Shown here: positions 1-8,333 of the stretch, piece after piece
Position numbering within the stretch: the stretch's first letter is position 1
Layout of the letters: every line of letters begins with the position of its first letter
NCBI GenBank assembly: GCA_002841275.1
Contig: PHET01000015.1
Span: 8,834-65,232, forward strand
Origin: Actinobacteria bacterium HGW-Actinobacteria-7
GTDB lineage: Bacteria > Actinomycetota > Coriobacteriia > Anaerosomatales > PHET01
Reading direction: 5' to 3'
DNA length: 56,399 nucleotides
Made by a program: the position numbers and the translations under genes
Notes under the pieces: model-generated
Told to the model about the DNA's origin: nothing
The model's database searches: none
Seen by the model: the letters and a program-made list of their open reading frames with translations, nothing else

Positions 1-655
1 CCGCCCTCGAGGTTTTGCATGAGGTTGGGTTTGATCGCGTCGCGCATCAGCACGGTCATGGCGCCGGCGCACTTCAGGTCCTCGGCGGTCACGGGCTTGC
101 CCGAGCGGTTCATGCCGATGACGATGCGTCCCAGACGTGCGCGCATGTCGTGCAGGTCACTCGCCATGGCGAGCACCGCCATGACCTCGGAGGCCACCGC
201 GATGTCGAAGCCGGTCTCGCGGGGCACACCGTCCAGTGCGGTACCCAGGCCCACGATGGTGTTCCTGAGCGCCCGGTCGTTCAGGTCCACCACGCGTCGC
301 CAGGTGATCGAGTGGATGTCGATGTCGAGGACGTTTCCGTGGTAGAGGTGGTTGTCGATGTAGGCGGCAAGCAGGTTGGTGGCCATGGACACGGCGTGCA
401 CATCACCTGTCAGGTGCAGGTTGAAATCCTCCATGGGGATGACTTGTGAGTTGCCGCCGCCGGCCGCACCGCCTTTGATGCCGAAGACCGGCCCCAGCGA
501 AGGCTGGCGGATGCACGTGATGGCATTCTTGCCGATGAATTTGAGCGCCTGTCCCAACCCCACCGTGGTGACGGTCTTGCCCTCACCCAGCGGCGTGGGG
601 TTGATGGCGGTCACGTCGATGTAGCGCCCCTGCGGGCGTCGAGATCTGATCTCAT
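1..655 (-). pseudogene. fhs: formate-tetrahydrofolate ligase, 5' end disrupted, 3' end off the window
   Basis: The family makes 10-formyl-tetrahydrofolate from formate, ATP and tetrahydrofolate, the entry step of the methyl branch of the Wood-Ljungdahl pathway and of one-carbon metabolism. From about position 630 down to 1 the minus strand reads a clean [23 protein letters not shown] (ATP-binding loop), [59 protein letters not shown]. The upstream part is wrong. An ATG at 655 has a good Shine-Dalgarno (GAGGA) and begins MRSDLD, like many FTHFS starts, but that frame stops within 15 codons. The homologous frame has no ATG, GTG or TTG before the conserved region, and about 50 family residues are missing. 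This looks like an out-of-frame deletion near 625-645, real or an assembly error. The family assignment is very secure; the pseudogene call is less so. Confidence 0.75.
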
Positions 656-999
656 GTGTGTCCTCAATCCGTGACCGTGCTGCCGGGCGAGGAACGCTGT
701 CCGTATCAGCGTCGTGAGGGGGTCCCCGACGCCCGGCAGCGCCTCGTGATCAACCGAACATACGGCACTCGGACTCGTATGCGGCGACACCGCGCGCAGG
801 CGGACAGACTGCTCGGTCTACGGGTGAGGTCGACCGTCCAGGGCAGCGGTCTGCAAGCCGACGGACCACGCAAGTGCCGCCGACAGACACATTGACGCCG
901 CTCGCGGCCGTATGGGCACCGTACGCGAAGGTGCCGACCGCCGTTGGGAACGGCTCACACTGTTCTTTGAGGCACCACGGGTTCCAGCGTCGTTGACGC
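656..999 (-). other. structured leader and intergenic region upstream of fhs
   Basis: I see no gene in this stretch. It contains a perfect 11-bp inverted repeat (GCTGCCGGGCG at 679-689, CGCCCGGCAGC at 730-740) enclosing a 6-bp hairpin (ACGCTG 694-699, CAGCGT 707-712). A competing stem, GCGTCG 709-714 with CGACGC 727-732, shares bases with both. On the minus-strand RNA the large stem ends about 11 nt before the Shine-Dalgarno of fhs, so a regulatory fold is plausible. No U-tract follows, so it is not a simple terminator. I could not match it to the ZTP (pfl) or THF riboswitch consensus by eye. Confidence 0.5.
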
Positions 1000-1854
1000 C
1001 TATGCCCTTCCGGGAACCGGAAGAATCATGTCGAGCCGTGTGTAGGCGACGCGAAAGCCGGCGCGCTCCATATTGCGCTGTGATCCCGCACCAGGAGTGG
1101 CCTCGCTCACAGCGAGTTCGCAGCCCCCGGCTGCGCTGAGCGCGAGCCGGTAGGCCTGAAGGGCGCGCTGGACGCCACGACCGCGGAACTGAGGCAGGGT
1201 GGCATCAGCGGAAAGCCAGGCGATGCCGTCTTGTATGAACAGCTCTCCTGTTCCGGCCGCACGCCCTTCGATGAAGGCGAGGAAGAGGCGTGTTCCTGGT
1301 CGCCTTACCACCACTGTGCCTAGATCGAGTTGTGCGTCGAGCGGTGGCAGTGGCCATGAGAACCCTGTGGCGGCAACGAGTCTCCACAGGTCGCGTTCCT
1401 CGTCGGTCGCGACCTCACGGATTTCAACGCCTTCGACCAGGTGGTCCACCATCGCATCCCCCTGCGCGACGGTGCGCACCAAGACGTTCTCGAACCCATC
1501 GGCAATCCAGCCCCGCGCCGACAGTCCTACCAGCAGGGACGGATGCGCCAGTGGGCAGACTCTCACCAGCGGACCCGCACCGCGGTCCAGGTAGAAGCGC
1601 TCTACCTCCTCAATCTCCAGAGCATCAACAACCCCGGCAAAGCCCATACCCGTTGCCTGGTTCACTGGTGAATCGACCTCGATGAACGCGGCAATACCTC
1701 CCGCGACCTCTATCCATCCCGCCGGGGAGCCAGAGAACACCGCACCGGCAGTCTGGGCGAAGCGTCTCATCTCCGCAGCCGAAAAAGACTCGAGACGCTT
1801 GGCGAGCTCGAAGTCGGCGAACGGGGCTTGTGCTGTTGAACGACGAATCTTCAT
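1000..1854 (-). CDS. GNAT-family N-acetyltransferase
   Basis: A 284-residue acyl-CoA-dependent acetyltransferase with unknown substrate. The C-terminal third carries the GNAT core: a beta strand (GTGELFIQDGIAWLSADAT), the acetyl-CoA pyrophosphate loop QFRGRGVQRALQ (R/Q-x-x-G-x-G/A type) and the closing segment SQRNMERAGFRVAYTR. The N-terminal half, about residues 1-150, resembles a degenerate first GNAT repeat, so this is probably a two-domain member. It begins 36 nt after the stop of the FKBP gene on the same strand, so the two may be co-transcribed. No strong Shine-Dalgarno is visible at this ATG. It ends with TAG at 1000-1002, followed by a short GCGTC/GACGC hairpin. The family is clear; the substrate cannot be read from sequence. 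Confidence 0.85.
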   Translation of the reverse strand: MKIRRSTAQAPFADFELAKRLESFSAAEMRRFAQTAGAVFSGSPAGWIEVAGGIAAFIEVDSPVNQATGMGFAGVVDALEIEEVERFYLDRGAGPLVRVCPLAHPSLLVGLSARGWIADGFENVLVRTVAQGDAMVDHLVEGVEIREVATDEERDLWRLVAATGFSWPLPPLDAQLDLGTVVVRRPGTRLFLAFIEGRAAGTGELFIQDGIAWLSADATLPQFRGRGVQRALQAYRLALSAAGGCELAVSEATPGAGSQRNMERAGFRVAYTRLDMILPVPGRA

Positions 1855-1890
1855 CGTGTCAGCCGGCTGCTTCCCGGAGTCAACCGCCGA

Positions 1891-2433
1891 CTACTTGATG
1901 GCTAGCAACTCGACGTCGAAAACGAGCGTGGCGTTGGGCGGGATAACTCCGCCGGCTCCTTGCTCACCGTAGCCCATGTCCGGGGGGATGGTCAGCTTGC
2001 GCTTCCCGCCGACCTTCATACCCGCCACGCCCACGTCCCACCCCTGAATGACCTGGCCCTGCCCAAGCGTGAACTCGAAGGGCTGACCGCTGGGGATGGA
2101 TGAGTCGAAGGTCGAACCGTCGGTGAGGTAGCCGGTGTAGTGAACGCTCACCGTGTCGCCGTTCTTCGCCTCGGAACCCGTGCCCACGGTGAGGTCTTCA
2201 ATCTTGAGCTCGGTCACGTCTTCGGTCTTCGTGCCGGGCTGGGACGGAGTCGCCTGTTCGGCGGGGGCGGCGGCAGGCGCGGTCGCCTCAGGGACGGCTG
2301 CCGGCTTCGCGGAGCAGCCCATCAACGTGACGGCCGAGACGATGACGAGGACAAAGAGCAGGACGGCGCGCGCACCGATCAGCGCCCGACTCTGCCGCCC
2401 GAGACCTGCCGAGTGAAACGTCCGCTGCACCAT
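1891..2433 (-). CDS. FKBP-type peptidyl-prolyl cis-trans isomerase, lipoprotein
   Basis: A 180-residue extracytoplasmic prolyl isomerase that should assist folding of exported proteins. The start is set at the ATG preceded by GGAGG with a 5-nt gap; an ATG six codons upstream lacks a site. The N-terminus has a long hydrophobic stretch (about residues 22-40) ending in a lipobox, TLMGC, so the mature protein is lipid-anchored. An Ala/Pro/Thr-rich linker follows, and the C-terminal ~110 residues are a complete FKBP domain: [46 protein letters not shown] and the closing [15 protein letters not shown]. The usual FK506-pocket residues (Y, F, D, V-I, W, Y) are present, so activity is expected. Confidence 0.93.
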   Translation of the reverse strand: MVQRTFHSAGLGRQSRALIGARAVLLFVLVIVSAVTLMGCSAKPAAVPEATAPAAAPAEQATPSQPGTKTEDVTELKIEDLTVGTGSEAKNGDTVSVHYTGYLTDGSTFDSSIPSGQPFEFTLGQGQVIQGWDVGVAGMKVGGKRKLTIPPDMGYGEQGAGGVIPPNATLVFDVELLAIK

Positions 2434-2543
2434 GACGACCTCCAGATACATGACATCTGCTTGAGAGTTGACTGCCCCACTCTAGGGCAACCGTGAACAA
2501 CGGGAAACACACGGACCGTCTGTCTACCACAGAAGACCAGGAC

Positions 2544-3035
2544 CTAGGACCCGGCCTCGATCGCCATCCGGTGGGCACGATCGAACAGGCGGCCGAACTC
2601 GGTGAGCCGCTCCACGTGCACATCTGCCTGCCGTAGCAGCGCTTCACGCACGGCGGGGTCGTCAGCAATTCCCAAGGTGATCACGCGGAATACCGAGTTG
2701 ATCTCAGAACCCTCAAGCTCGTGGGCCATCTCGTAAGCGTCGTCGAGCGTCTCAACGCGCGCGCTGGACATTCGGACGAAGAGCGCATCGCCAGCACCAA
2801 CCATCGCGCGCTCGTCGCGGCTGATCGACTCCTCCAAACGAGCGGCGGAGACAGCCGCCCTGATCTCCTCCAGCGACTCGGCATGCGAGTCTTCATCGGC
2901 AGACATCCTCAGCCAGAAGTTGCTCACGCCCGGCTCGCCGGAGAACGCGGACGCGAGCGACGAGTAGTAGTCCGCCGCTTGCCGTTCCCAGCCGATGGCC
3001 GTCTCGAGGAGCCAACCTGTGGTGTTCTCAGTCAT
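2544..3035 (-). CDS. ferritin-like diiron protein (rubrerythrin-related)
   Basis: A 163-residue, all-helical protein. The start MTENTTGWLL follows a purine-rich stretch (AGGGACGAACGGG); an upstream in-frame ATG would add 21 unlikely residues. Helix 1 contains ETAIGWERQAADYY, helix 2 EDSHAESL (an E-x-x-H metal motif), helix 3 HELEGSEIN and helix 4 a final E-x-x-x-F pattern near VERLTEF. This is the spacing expected for a carboxylate-bridged di-metal four-helix bundle. No rubredoxin Cys pair is present, unlike classical rubrerythrin. The likely role is iron or peroxide handling under anaerobiosis, but that is inference. It stands alone; the next upstream gene ends 239 nt away. Confidence 0.75.
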   Translation of the reverse strand: MTENTTGWLLETAIGWERQAADYYSSLASAFSGEPGVSNFWLRMSADEDSHAESLEEIRAAVSAARLEESISRDERAMVGAGDALFVRMSSARVETLDDAYEMAHELEGSEINSVFRVITLGIADDPAVREALLRQADVHVERLTEFGRLFDRAHRMAIEAGS

Positions 3036-3274
3036 CCCGTTCGTCCCTGCCCATACAGTGCATCGCCGTAGTGAACTACTGCGTGACGATAGCATCAACC
3101 GGACGAATCGAGCAGTCCGGGACCTGGCGCTCGCTCAAAGCGCTCGCATACGATTGATTCTCGCTCCGCGGTTCTCCACTACTTCACCGTGGGGTAGTTC
3201 GCTACTACCGAAGGATCGTAGCCGGCGAATCCGCCTACGGCTCCGGATTTCGACGGCAGCGCGGTGATGTGTGC

Positions 3275-3547
3275 CTATTCAGCCGTGGTCGGGTCGATCA
3301 TCCGTTTCACTTCGGACACTCGATTGGCAGGGAACCCGCCGCGGTTGGCATGCTCGATTAGGAGCTGCTCGTTCGACGCGATATAGACGCAGTAGACCTT
3401 GTCGTCGGTCACGAAGCTCTCGAGCCACTGGACCTGCGTGCCCATGTCTCTGAGTACACTGCGGGACACTCGGGAGATCTCCTGAAGCTCGGTTCTCGAC
3501 AGGCTGCCTGCACCTGGAATCTCGCGTTCAATCACGTATTTGGGCAT
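3275..3547 (-). CDS. DUF4242 family small protein
   Basis: A 90-residue protein. MPKYVIEREIPGAGSLS at the start, the central QWLESFVTDDKVYCVYIA and EHANRGGFPANRVSEVK towards the end are characteristic of the DUF4242 family (ferredoxin-like alpha/beta barrel). The actinobacterial member SCO4226 has been described as a nickel-binding protein; whether that holds here is unknown. The start has an excellent Shine-Dalgarno (AAAGGAG, 5-nt gap). It lies 69 nt downstream of the radical SAM gene on the same strand and could share its transcript. Confidence 0.85.
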   Translation of the reverse strand: MPKYVIEREIPGAGSLSRTELQEISRVSRSVLRDMGTQVQWLESFVTDDKVYCVYIASNEQLLIEHANRGGFPANRVSEVKRMIDPTTAE

Positions 3548-3616
3548 GGAGGCTCCTTTGATCGGCGGTTGGCCACGGTTGGCCCTGATGGAATCGTCGT
3601 TCGAACTCGACGGGCA

Positions 3617-4900
3617 TCACTCGGTCTGGGACAGCCCCAGACCGTTCGCGATGTTCTCGGCAAGTGCTTCGATTCGCTCGGCCGAGAAGTTCCTCGTCTC
3701 CATGACCATGTGCTTGCAGTCGTAGAGACTCCAGTCGCGCGTGAGTATGGTGAGTCCGAGTTCCTCTGCGCGCTCGTAGAACTTCGTGCCGGGAAACGGC
3801 GTGGTGTACGAGATCAGAAGCTTGCCGCCCGCCTCGCGGATATCTGCCATGAAGGCTGCGGTCTGCGCCAGCGTCTCCTCGGTGTCATCCGGAAACGGAA
3901 TCATGAACGAACACGCAACGGCGATACCTGCATCGACGGCGGACCGCACCGCGTCAAGCGCATCTTCCTTCTGGATCCCCTTGACCGAGTCGAGTATGTC
4001 CTGGGCGCCGGACTCGATGCCGAACTGGATACCGGTGCACCCGGTCTGGGCCATCCGATGCAGCATCGCATCGTCGACACGATCGACCCGCGTGGCACAG
4101 CCCCACGTGAAGCCGCCGCGCTCCTCGATCGCATCCATCAGCTCTGCGAGCCATGTCCGATCCAAGGTGAGAATGTCGTCGACGAAGAACACGTGCTGGG
4201 CACCGTAGTCGCGTATGACATCAGCGACCTCGTCCAACACGTCGGCAACCGGCCTCATGCGCCGGAGCCCGCCCCAAAGGTGGGACGCCGAGCAGAACGG
4301 GCAGCGATACGGGCAACCGCCGCGAGCGGCGAGAACATTGTGCGCGTCTTCGTAGAACTCGAGCGAGAGAAGTTGACGCGCCGGACGGCCGATGTCGGCC
4401 GCGTCCAACGGCTCCCGCGGCTCGTTGAGCACCGCGGTGCCATCCCCTTTGTGGCCCAGCCCGGGGATACGGACGAGAGCAGCAGAGTCCGCGCCGTTCT
4501 CGAGCGCGCGAACAAGCTGAGCGGCCGTCTGCTCGCCCTCTCCGATCGCGACGTAGTCAACCGCAGGCTCGGCGAGAACCTCAAGCGGCAGAATACTGGT
4601 GTGCGGCCCCCCGAAGAGCACCGGGATCGAAGGATCGTGCTCCTTGACCAGCGCAGCGATGGCAAGTGCGTTGGGATAGGTCTCCGTGTGTGAGGAGATG
4701 CCGACAAGGTCAGGGCGGGCCCTGTTCAGAGTCGCCGTGATTCGAAGGGGATTCAAACCGGTGAGGTTGAGGTCGACGAGGTCGACCTCGTGGCCCTGGT
4801 CGATCAGGAACTGAGCTACATACGCCAACCCGAGCGGCGGCGAGAGGTGCGCGTGCGGGCTTCGAATCGAAACCGGTGCCTGGAACAGCAACACTCTCAT
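3617..4900 (-). CDS. B12-binding-domain radical SAM protein
   Basis: A 427-residue protein with the architecture of BchE/P-methylase-type enzymes. Residues about 1-140 form a cobalamin-binding Rossmann fold (RVLLFQAP, then LVGISSHTETYPNALAIA and PVLFGGPH). The radical SAM core follows, with the cluster motif CPYRCPFCS (Cys-x3-Cys-x2-Cys) near residue 195. Further core features are DDILTLDRTW and GIQFGIESG. The family uses SAM cleavage, often with methylcobalamin, for methylation or cyclisation; the substrate is not readable here. The cobalamin-binding D-x-H-x-x-G signature is not present in canonical form, which is common in this group. The start is set at ATG 4900, 9 nt after GGAGG; a GTG two codons upstream is only 3 nt from it. 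The gene follows the ydh terminator, so it is probably a separate transcript. Confidence 0.88.
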   Translation of the reverse strand: MRVLLFQAPVSIRSPHAHLSPPLGLAYVAQFLIDQGHEVDLVDLNLTGLNPLRITATLNRARPDLVGISSHTETYPNALAIAALVKEHDPSIPVLFGGPHTSILPLEVLAEPAVDYVAIGEGEQTAAQLVRALENGADSAALVRIPGLGHKGDGTAVLNEPREPLDAADIGRPARQLLSLEFYEDAHNVLAARGGCPYRCPFCSASHLWGGLRRMRPVADVLDEVADVIRDYGAQHVFFVDDILTLDRTWLAELMDAIEERGGFTWGCATRVDRVDDAMLHRMAQTGCTGIQFGIESGAQDILDSVKGIQKEDALDAVRSAVDAGIAVACSFMIPFPDDTEETLAQTAAFMADIREAGGKLLISYTTPFPGTKFYERAEELGLTILTRDWSLYDCKHMVMETRNFSAERIEALAENIANGLGLSQTE

Positions 4901-4933
4901 GTGCACACACCTCCGCTCATCGGGACAGAAGAC

Positions 4934-4973
4934 GGAAGGCGTCGAGTCCGCCGATGCGGGACCGACGCCTTCC
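4934..4973 (-). terminator. terminator of the ydh-type operon
   Basis: GGAAGGCGTCG (4934-4944) pairs perfectly with CGACGCCTTCC (4963-4973), and the inner bases GTCCGC/GCGGGAC extend the stem. It lies 22 nt downstream of the stop codon of the 135-residue gene. On the minus strand the stem is followed by the pyrimidine-rich GTCTTCTGTCCC, a weak U-tract. Confidence 0.75.
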
Positions 4974-4995
4974 TCACTGCAAATGAAGGAAACGA

Positions 4996-5403
4996 CTACT
5001 CAGCGGCCATTTCCGTGATACCCAGTACCTGCTTCGCCTGCTCGATTCGCGTTGCAATCAAGCTCTTGATTTCCGGTACAAGGAACCCGTAGGGCTTGCG
5101 GGTAGCAGCGATCTCGAGCACCGCTGCGGAGAGCTCTTGGTCGCCCAGTGTCTCGCCGATCCACGTGGCGAGGTGGTTCGGGTCGACATAGTTGACCGTC
5201 GCCCATGCTCCGCCGAGCGCGACGGTCTTGCCTTCGTGAAGGACCAGGAAGCGTTCTGCCTCCTCAAGGCCGAACAGGCAAATCGGCCGCGTCCCTGCCA
5301 TAGGGGTCAGGATTCCTGCTTCAAGAGCGTCGGTCTGCTCGACGCGGCGCAGGAGGTTCCCGGCGCTTTCTACGTCGATTGCCGCTAGCAGAGTCTCATT
5401 CAT
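4996..5403 (-). CDS. unrecognised protein downstream of the YdhV-type oxidoreductase
   Basis: A 135-residue soluble protein that I do not recognise. It starts 2 nt after the stop of the oxidoreductase gene and is the last gene before a strong terminator, so it is almost certainly part of that operon. Visible features are an N-terminal helix (AAIDVESAGNLLRRVEQ), a strand/turn region TRPICLFGLEEAERF, a hydrophobic strand ALGGAWATVNYVDP and a helical C-terminus (IKSLIATRIEQAKQVLGI). There are no signal peptide, membrane segments or Cys motifs; it has a single Cys. By position it could be a maturation factor, chaperone or accessory subunit; this is inference from context only. I see no obvious match to YdhW or YdhT of the E. 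coli operon. Confidence 0.85.
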   Translation of the reverse strand: MNETLLAAIDVESAGNLLRRVEQTDALEAGILTPMAGTRPICLFGLEEAERFLVLHEGKTVALGGAWATVNYVDPNHLATWIGETLGDQELSAAVLEIAATRKPYGFLVPEIKSLIATRIEQAKQVLGITEMAAE

Positions 5404-5405
5404 GG

Positions 5406-7505
5406 TTATGCACCCAGCTTTCCGGCCTTTTCGAGCTCGTCGGCCACATTGGCCAGGTCGAGCTTCTCAAGCGTTTCGCGAGTCGGCCATCCGGACTTGA
5501 CGTCCCAGCCTTCCAGCTTGAAGAACAGGGTCTTCCAGTCCTCGACCCTCTGGCGGTCGAGCACGCGTCCGGCCACGCTCTTGTATGACCACTCGTTGTC
5601 CTCGAACACCGGCATGGTGTAGGGAGCTTCGTACGTGGTCGTACCGGGCTGCGCGCCAGTGGTGTAGCAGTACTCAGAGAACTTCTCGATATCGCGGTGG
5701 CGACCCTGGAGAGCCCAGACCGCACGGTCGAGGTTCCAGATCCTGCGTCCTATCTCCATACCCTGCTCAAAGGTCATGTCTCCGCCGGTGACGGCGTTCA
5801 TGAACTTGTTCTCGCCAACGCTGGTCATGCCCTCGTTGTCAGGACCGTAAGGGTTCACCATGTCGGCCCATGCCCAGTCACAGAACAACATCGACTGCTT
5901 GTAGAACCTCGTGTAGTGGCGGTGCCACGCGACGGTCTTGGCCATGGCCTCAGAGTAGATGCCCTCGTCGCTGTAGTTGATCATCATCGGGTCGTTGAAC
6001 GGTGCCGTCTTCTTGGCGAAGATCTCGGAGAGACGTTTCGCACTCACGACAGGCTCAACACCAAAGAGACCGTTGATGGTCGGCGTCCAGTACACGTGCC
6101 AGTTGAAGTCGTGCTCGTTGATATCGCGCTCGCCGAGCAGCGATCCGTAGCCCCACTCGACCTCTGTACGAGCGTCATAGTGGTGAGGAAGACCCCACTC
6201 CTGAAGCGGCAGGATTCCGCTCTTGGTGTCCATCTCGAGACGACCCCACGCAAGCGCTGCCTGGGCGACGCCCTTGCAGAGTTCCTTGCCGATGTCGGTC
6301 TGGGTGACGATGCTGTTGATGAACGCCTCGGCCCATTCGCCCGAGCCGAACCTGTCGAACGGCAGGTTCGAGTCGATCTTCTTGCCCTTGCCCATGATTC
6401 CCTTGTTGTACAGCTGCTCGATCCACAGCGTGGCGGCTTCCACAGCGAAGGCGTTGACGCCGGCGAGCTGGATCGCGTCAGCTGCTCGGGGAGACGCATC
6501 CGTGACATGCCCGTTCGCCTTGACGTCATGATGGTCGTACCAGAAGAAGTCGACGCATTGAGACTCGTTGCCCTTGCCTGTGTCTGTTCTGCCGCGGCAG
6601 TTGCGGATACAGCCAACGCACCCCTGCGGGCGCGACTTGGTGCCTGCGGGATTGTCCTGGATCGTCGAGAGTGGCTTGCCCGGCGTGCTGGCGAAAGAAG
6701 TCAGACCGGTGTAGGAGGCGGGATCGTCGTGGTGCCCGCCAAATGCGTAGCCGTTGGACCACATACGAGCAGCCATCAGCGCGTTGGCGTCGGCGATGTC
6801 GACGCCGCCGGTGCCTACGACACTGATCGCCTTGAGGTTCTTCGAGGCGAAGACCCCGCCGAATCCGCCTTGACCGGCGCCGTTACCGGCGTCGTGGACC
6901 AGAGCGGCCATCGGCCCGAACTTCTCGGCGTTGGGGCCTGCAGTGATCACTGCAGGGTGCTGGGTGGTGCGCCCCGAGTCGCGCGAGACTCCCATGTTGA
7001 TCCAGCCGCTTTCCTTCTTGCTGGGCTCCACGCGCGCCCATATCTCCTCTTGCGTCTCACGGGTGTTCAGGCCCCACAGATCCGTGGCGTCCTGAAGCTT
7101 CACTTCACCGTTGATGATGTTGAGCCACACCTGCTTGGGCGACTTGCCCACGAGCACGATACCGTCCCAGCCGGCGAACTTGAGCTGAGTCGAGAAGCGA
7201 CCGCCGAAGTTCGAACGAGTGAACCAGCCAATCGGGTAGGCCTGGATGCCGATGCCCTGAACCTCGGTGCGACCGGCGACCGACGGTGCTAGCGTGCCGG
7301 AGAGCGGCGAGGTCATGAGCGTGACGACGTTGCCGGGATCGGTGCCCTTGATAGTCTTGTCGGTGCACAGGTCGAAGAAGATCGCAGACCCGATACCGTG
7401 TCCGCCGCCCCACGACTTGTACTTCTCGGTCTCAATCTCTTCGAACTTCCCGGTGGTCAGATCCACTTTGAGGATCTTCCCCGAGTATCCCTTGCTACTT
7501 GCCAT
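5406..7505 (-). CDS. ydhV: aldehyde ferredoxin oxidoreductase-family enzyme, YdhV type
   Basis: A 699-residue pterin-dependent oxidoreductase. The N-terminus (GYSGKILKVDLTTGK) and the domain-2 Fe-S motif C296-x2-C299-x3-C303 with a distal C542 (LFCDWAW) are those of the AOR family. Total length and C-terminal signature (PTRETLEKL, then ANVADELE) fit E. coli YdhV (about 700 residues) better than classical AOR (about 600). YdhV is reported to bind a bis-molybdopterin Mo cofactor; AORs use W. The metal and substrate here are unknown. There is no signal peptide. The gene follows the ydhX-like gene by about 50 nt and has GGAGG 6 nt before the ATG. Together with the ydhU-like gene this suggests a membrane-linked oxidoreductase exchanging electrons with the quinone pool. 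The family is certain; the YdhV subgroup is likely. Confidence 0.92.
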   Translation of the reverse strand: MASSKGYSGKILKVDLTTGKFEEIETEKYKSWGGGHGIGSAIFFDLCTDKTIKGTDPGNVVTLMTSPLSGTLAPSVAGRTEVQGIGIQAYPIGWFTRSNFGGRFSTQLKFAGWDGIVLVGKSPKQVWLNIINGEVKLQDATDLWGLNTRETQEEIWARVEPSKKESGWINMGVSRDSGRTTQHPAVITAGPNAEKFGPMAALVHDAGNGAGQGGFGGVFASKNLKAISVVGTGGVDIADANALMAARMWSNGYAFGGHHDDPASYTGLTSFASTPGKPLSTIQDNPAGTKSRPQGCVGCIRNCRGRTDTGKGNESQCVDFFWYDHHDVKANGHVTDASPRAADAIQLAGVNAFAVEAATLWIEQLYNKGIMGKGKKIDSNLPFDRFGSGEWAEAFINSIVTQTDIGKELCKGVAQAALAWGRLEMDTKSGILPLQEWGLPHHYDARTEVEWGYGSLLGERDINEHDFNWHVYWTPTINGLFGVEPVVSAKRLSEIFAKKTAPFNDPMMINYSDEGIYSEAMAKTVAWHRHYTRFYKQSMLFCDWAWADMVNPYGPDNEGMTSVGENKFMNAVTGGDMTFEQGMEIGRRIWNLDRAVWALQGRHRDIEKFSEYCYTTGAQPGTTTYEAPYTMPVFEDNEWSYKSVAGRVLDRQRVEDWKTLFFKLEGWDVKSGWPTRETLEKLDLANVADELEKAGKLGA

Positions 7506-7555
7506 CAGATGCCTCCATCAATGTTGTCATTCGGTGCGTTACACGCCGCTTGGGA

Positions 7556-8296
7556 CTAGCCGAGATGACCGCCGGACTGCGGCGCTCCACCAAAGCCCAG
7601 GCTGTCCCATACCGTGCCGGTGCGCAGGTCGGTCTCGTAGCCGTCCTCGCTCTGAACGGGGATCTCCTTGGTGAACTTGATGGCCCCCATGGGGCACACC
7701 TCTTCACAAGCCCGCTTACCGTCGGGGCCGCCGACCTCGTCCCAGAACTTCGCGCCCTCGCACAGATCGCACTTCTCGGCGTGCTTCTCTTCGAAGTTCC
7801 ACAGAGCGCGCGAGGGGGTGAAGGGACACGCGTTGACGCACTTCTCGCAACCGATGCACTTATCCTCGTCGACCGTTCGCACACCGGTCTTGGGGTCCGC
7901 GTGCATGGCACCCGTGGGGCATGCAGCGACGCATGCGGGGTACGGGCACTGGCGGCACTGGGCCATCTGGATGTCGTTGGGGAACTTGCCCCACGGATCC
8001 TGCGTGATCTGGATCCTGGACAGCGACATGTTCGTCTCACCGTGATGCGTGAGCGAGCACGCCATCATGCAGCTCGTGCAACCGGCGCACTTCTTGGTAT
8101 CCACCAGCAGATAGCCACCCGACGCGGGAACAGCGAACACCTTGTCCGGCAGCGCGATGCTCGAGACGAACATCCCGCCCAGGACGGCGCCGATTCCGAC
8201 GCCACCGATGGATGTGACGAACTCGCGTCGCGAGAAGGTCTTGCCCTTGTCGGGCTCGGACGACCTGGGATTCAAAGTAGTGCCCTTGTCCTTCAT
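7556..8296 (-). CDS. ydhX: Tat-exported 4x[4Fe-4S] ferredoxin subunit, YdhX-like
   Basis: A 246-residue electron-transfer subunit of the DmsB/HybA/NrfC type. The start at MKDKGTT has AAAGGA 8 nt upstream; reading further up is not needed. Residues 21-26 form a twin-arginine motif (FSRREF), followed by a hydrophobic Gly/Ala/Val stretch to about residue 50, a Tat signal. Four cysteine groups follow: CAGCTSCMMAC, CRQCPYPACVAACP, CIGCEKCVNACP, and CDLC with CEEVCP. These 16 Cys fit four [4Fe-4S] clusters forming a wire between catalytic subunit and cytochrome b. It lies between the ydhU-like and ydhV-like genes. The oddity is that the export signal is on this subunit while the catalytic partner has none. 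Confidence 0.92.
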   Translation of the reverse strand: MKDKGTTLNPRSSEPDKGKTFSRREFVTSIGGVGIGAVLGGMFVSSIALPDKVFAVPASGGYLLVDTKKCAGCTSCMMACSLTHHGETNMSLSRIQITQDPWGKFPNDIQMAQCRQCPYPACVAACPTGAMHADPKTGVRTVDEDKCIGCEKCVNACPFTPSRALWNFEEKHAEKCDLCEGAKFWDEVGGPDGKRACEEVCPMGAIKFTKEIPVQSEDGYETDLRTGTVWDSLGFGGAPQSGGHLG

Positions 8297-8333
8297 CGTG
8301 AGATTCCTTTCGAAGTTCGAATCAAGCCGGTCA

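Noticed and set aside
656-760. ZTP (pfl) or THF riboswitch upstream of fhs
   Set aside because: The gene is a usual target and a CCGGGC-containing stem is present, but the conserved 5' elements of the ZTP motif and the THF core could not be aligned by eye; kept only as an unnamed structured leader.
3569-4693. Long open frame on the plus strand over the radical SAM gene
   Set aside because: It is antisense to a gene with clear cobalamin-binding and radical SAM motifs and has no recognisable domain; a GC-rich shadow frame.
5697-7292. 531-codon plus-strand frame over the ydhV-like gene
   Set aside because: Antisense to a well-conserved 699-residue AOR-family protein; its composition (Val/Arg/His/Asp-rich) is typical of shadow frames in GC-rich DNA.
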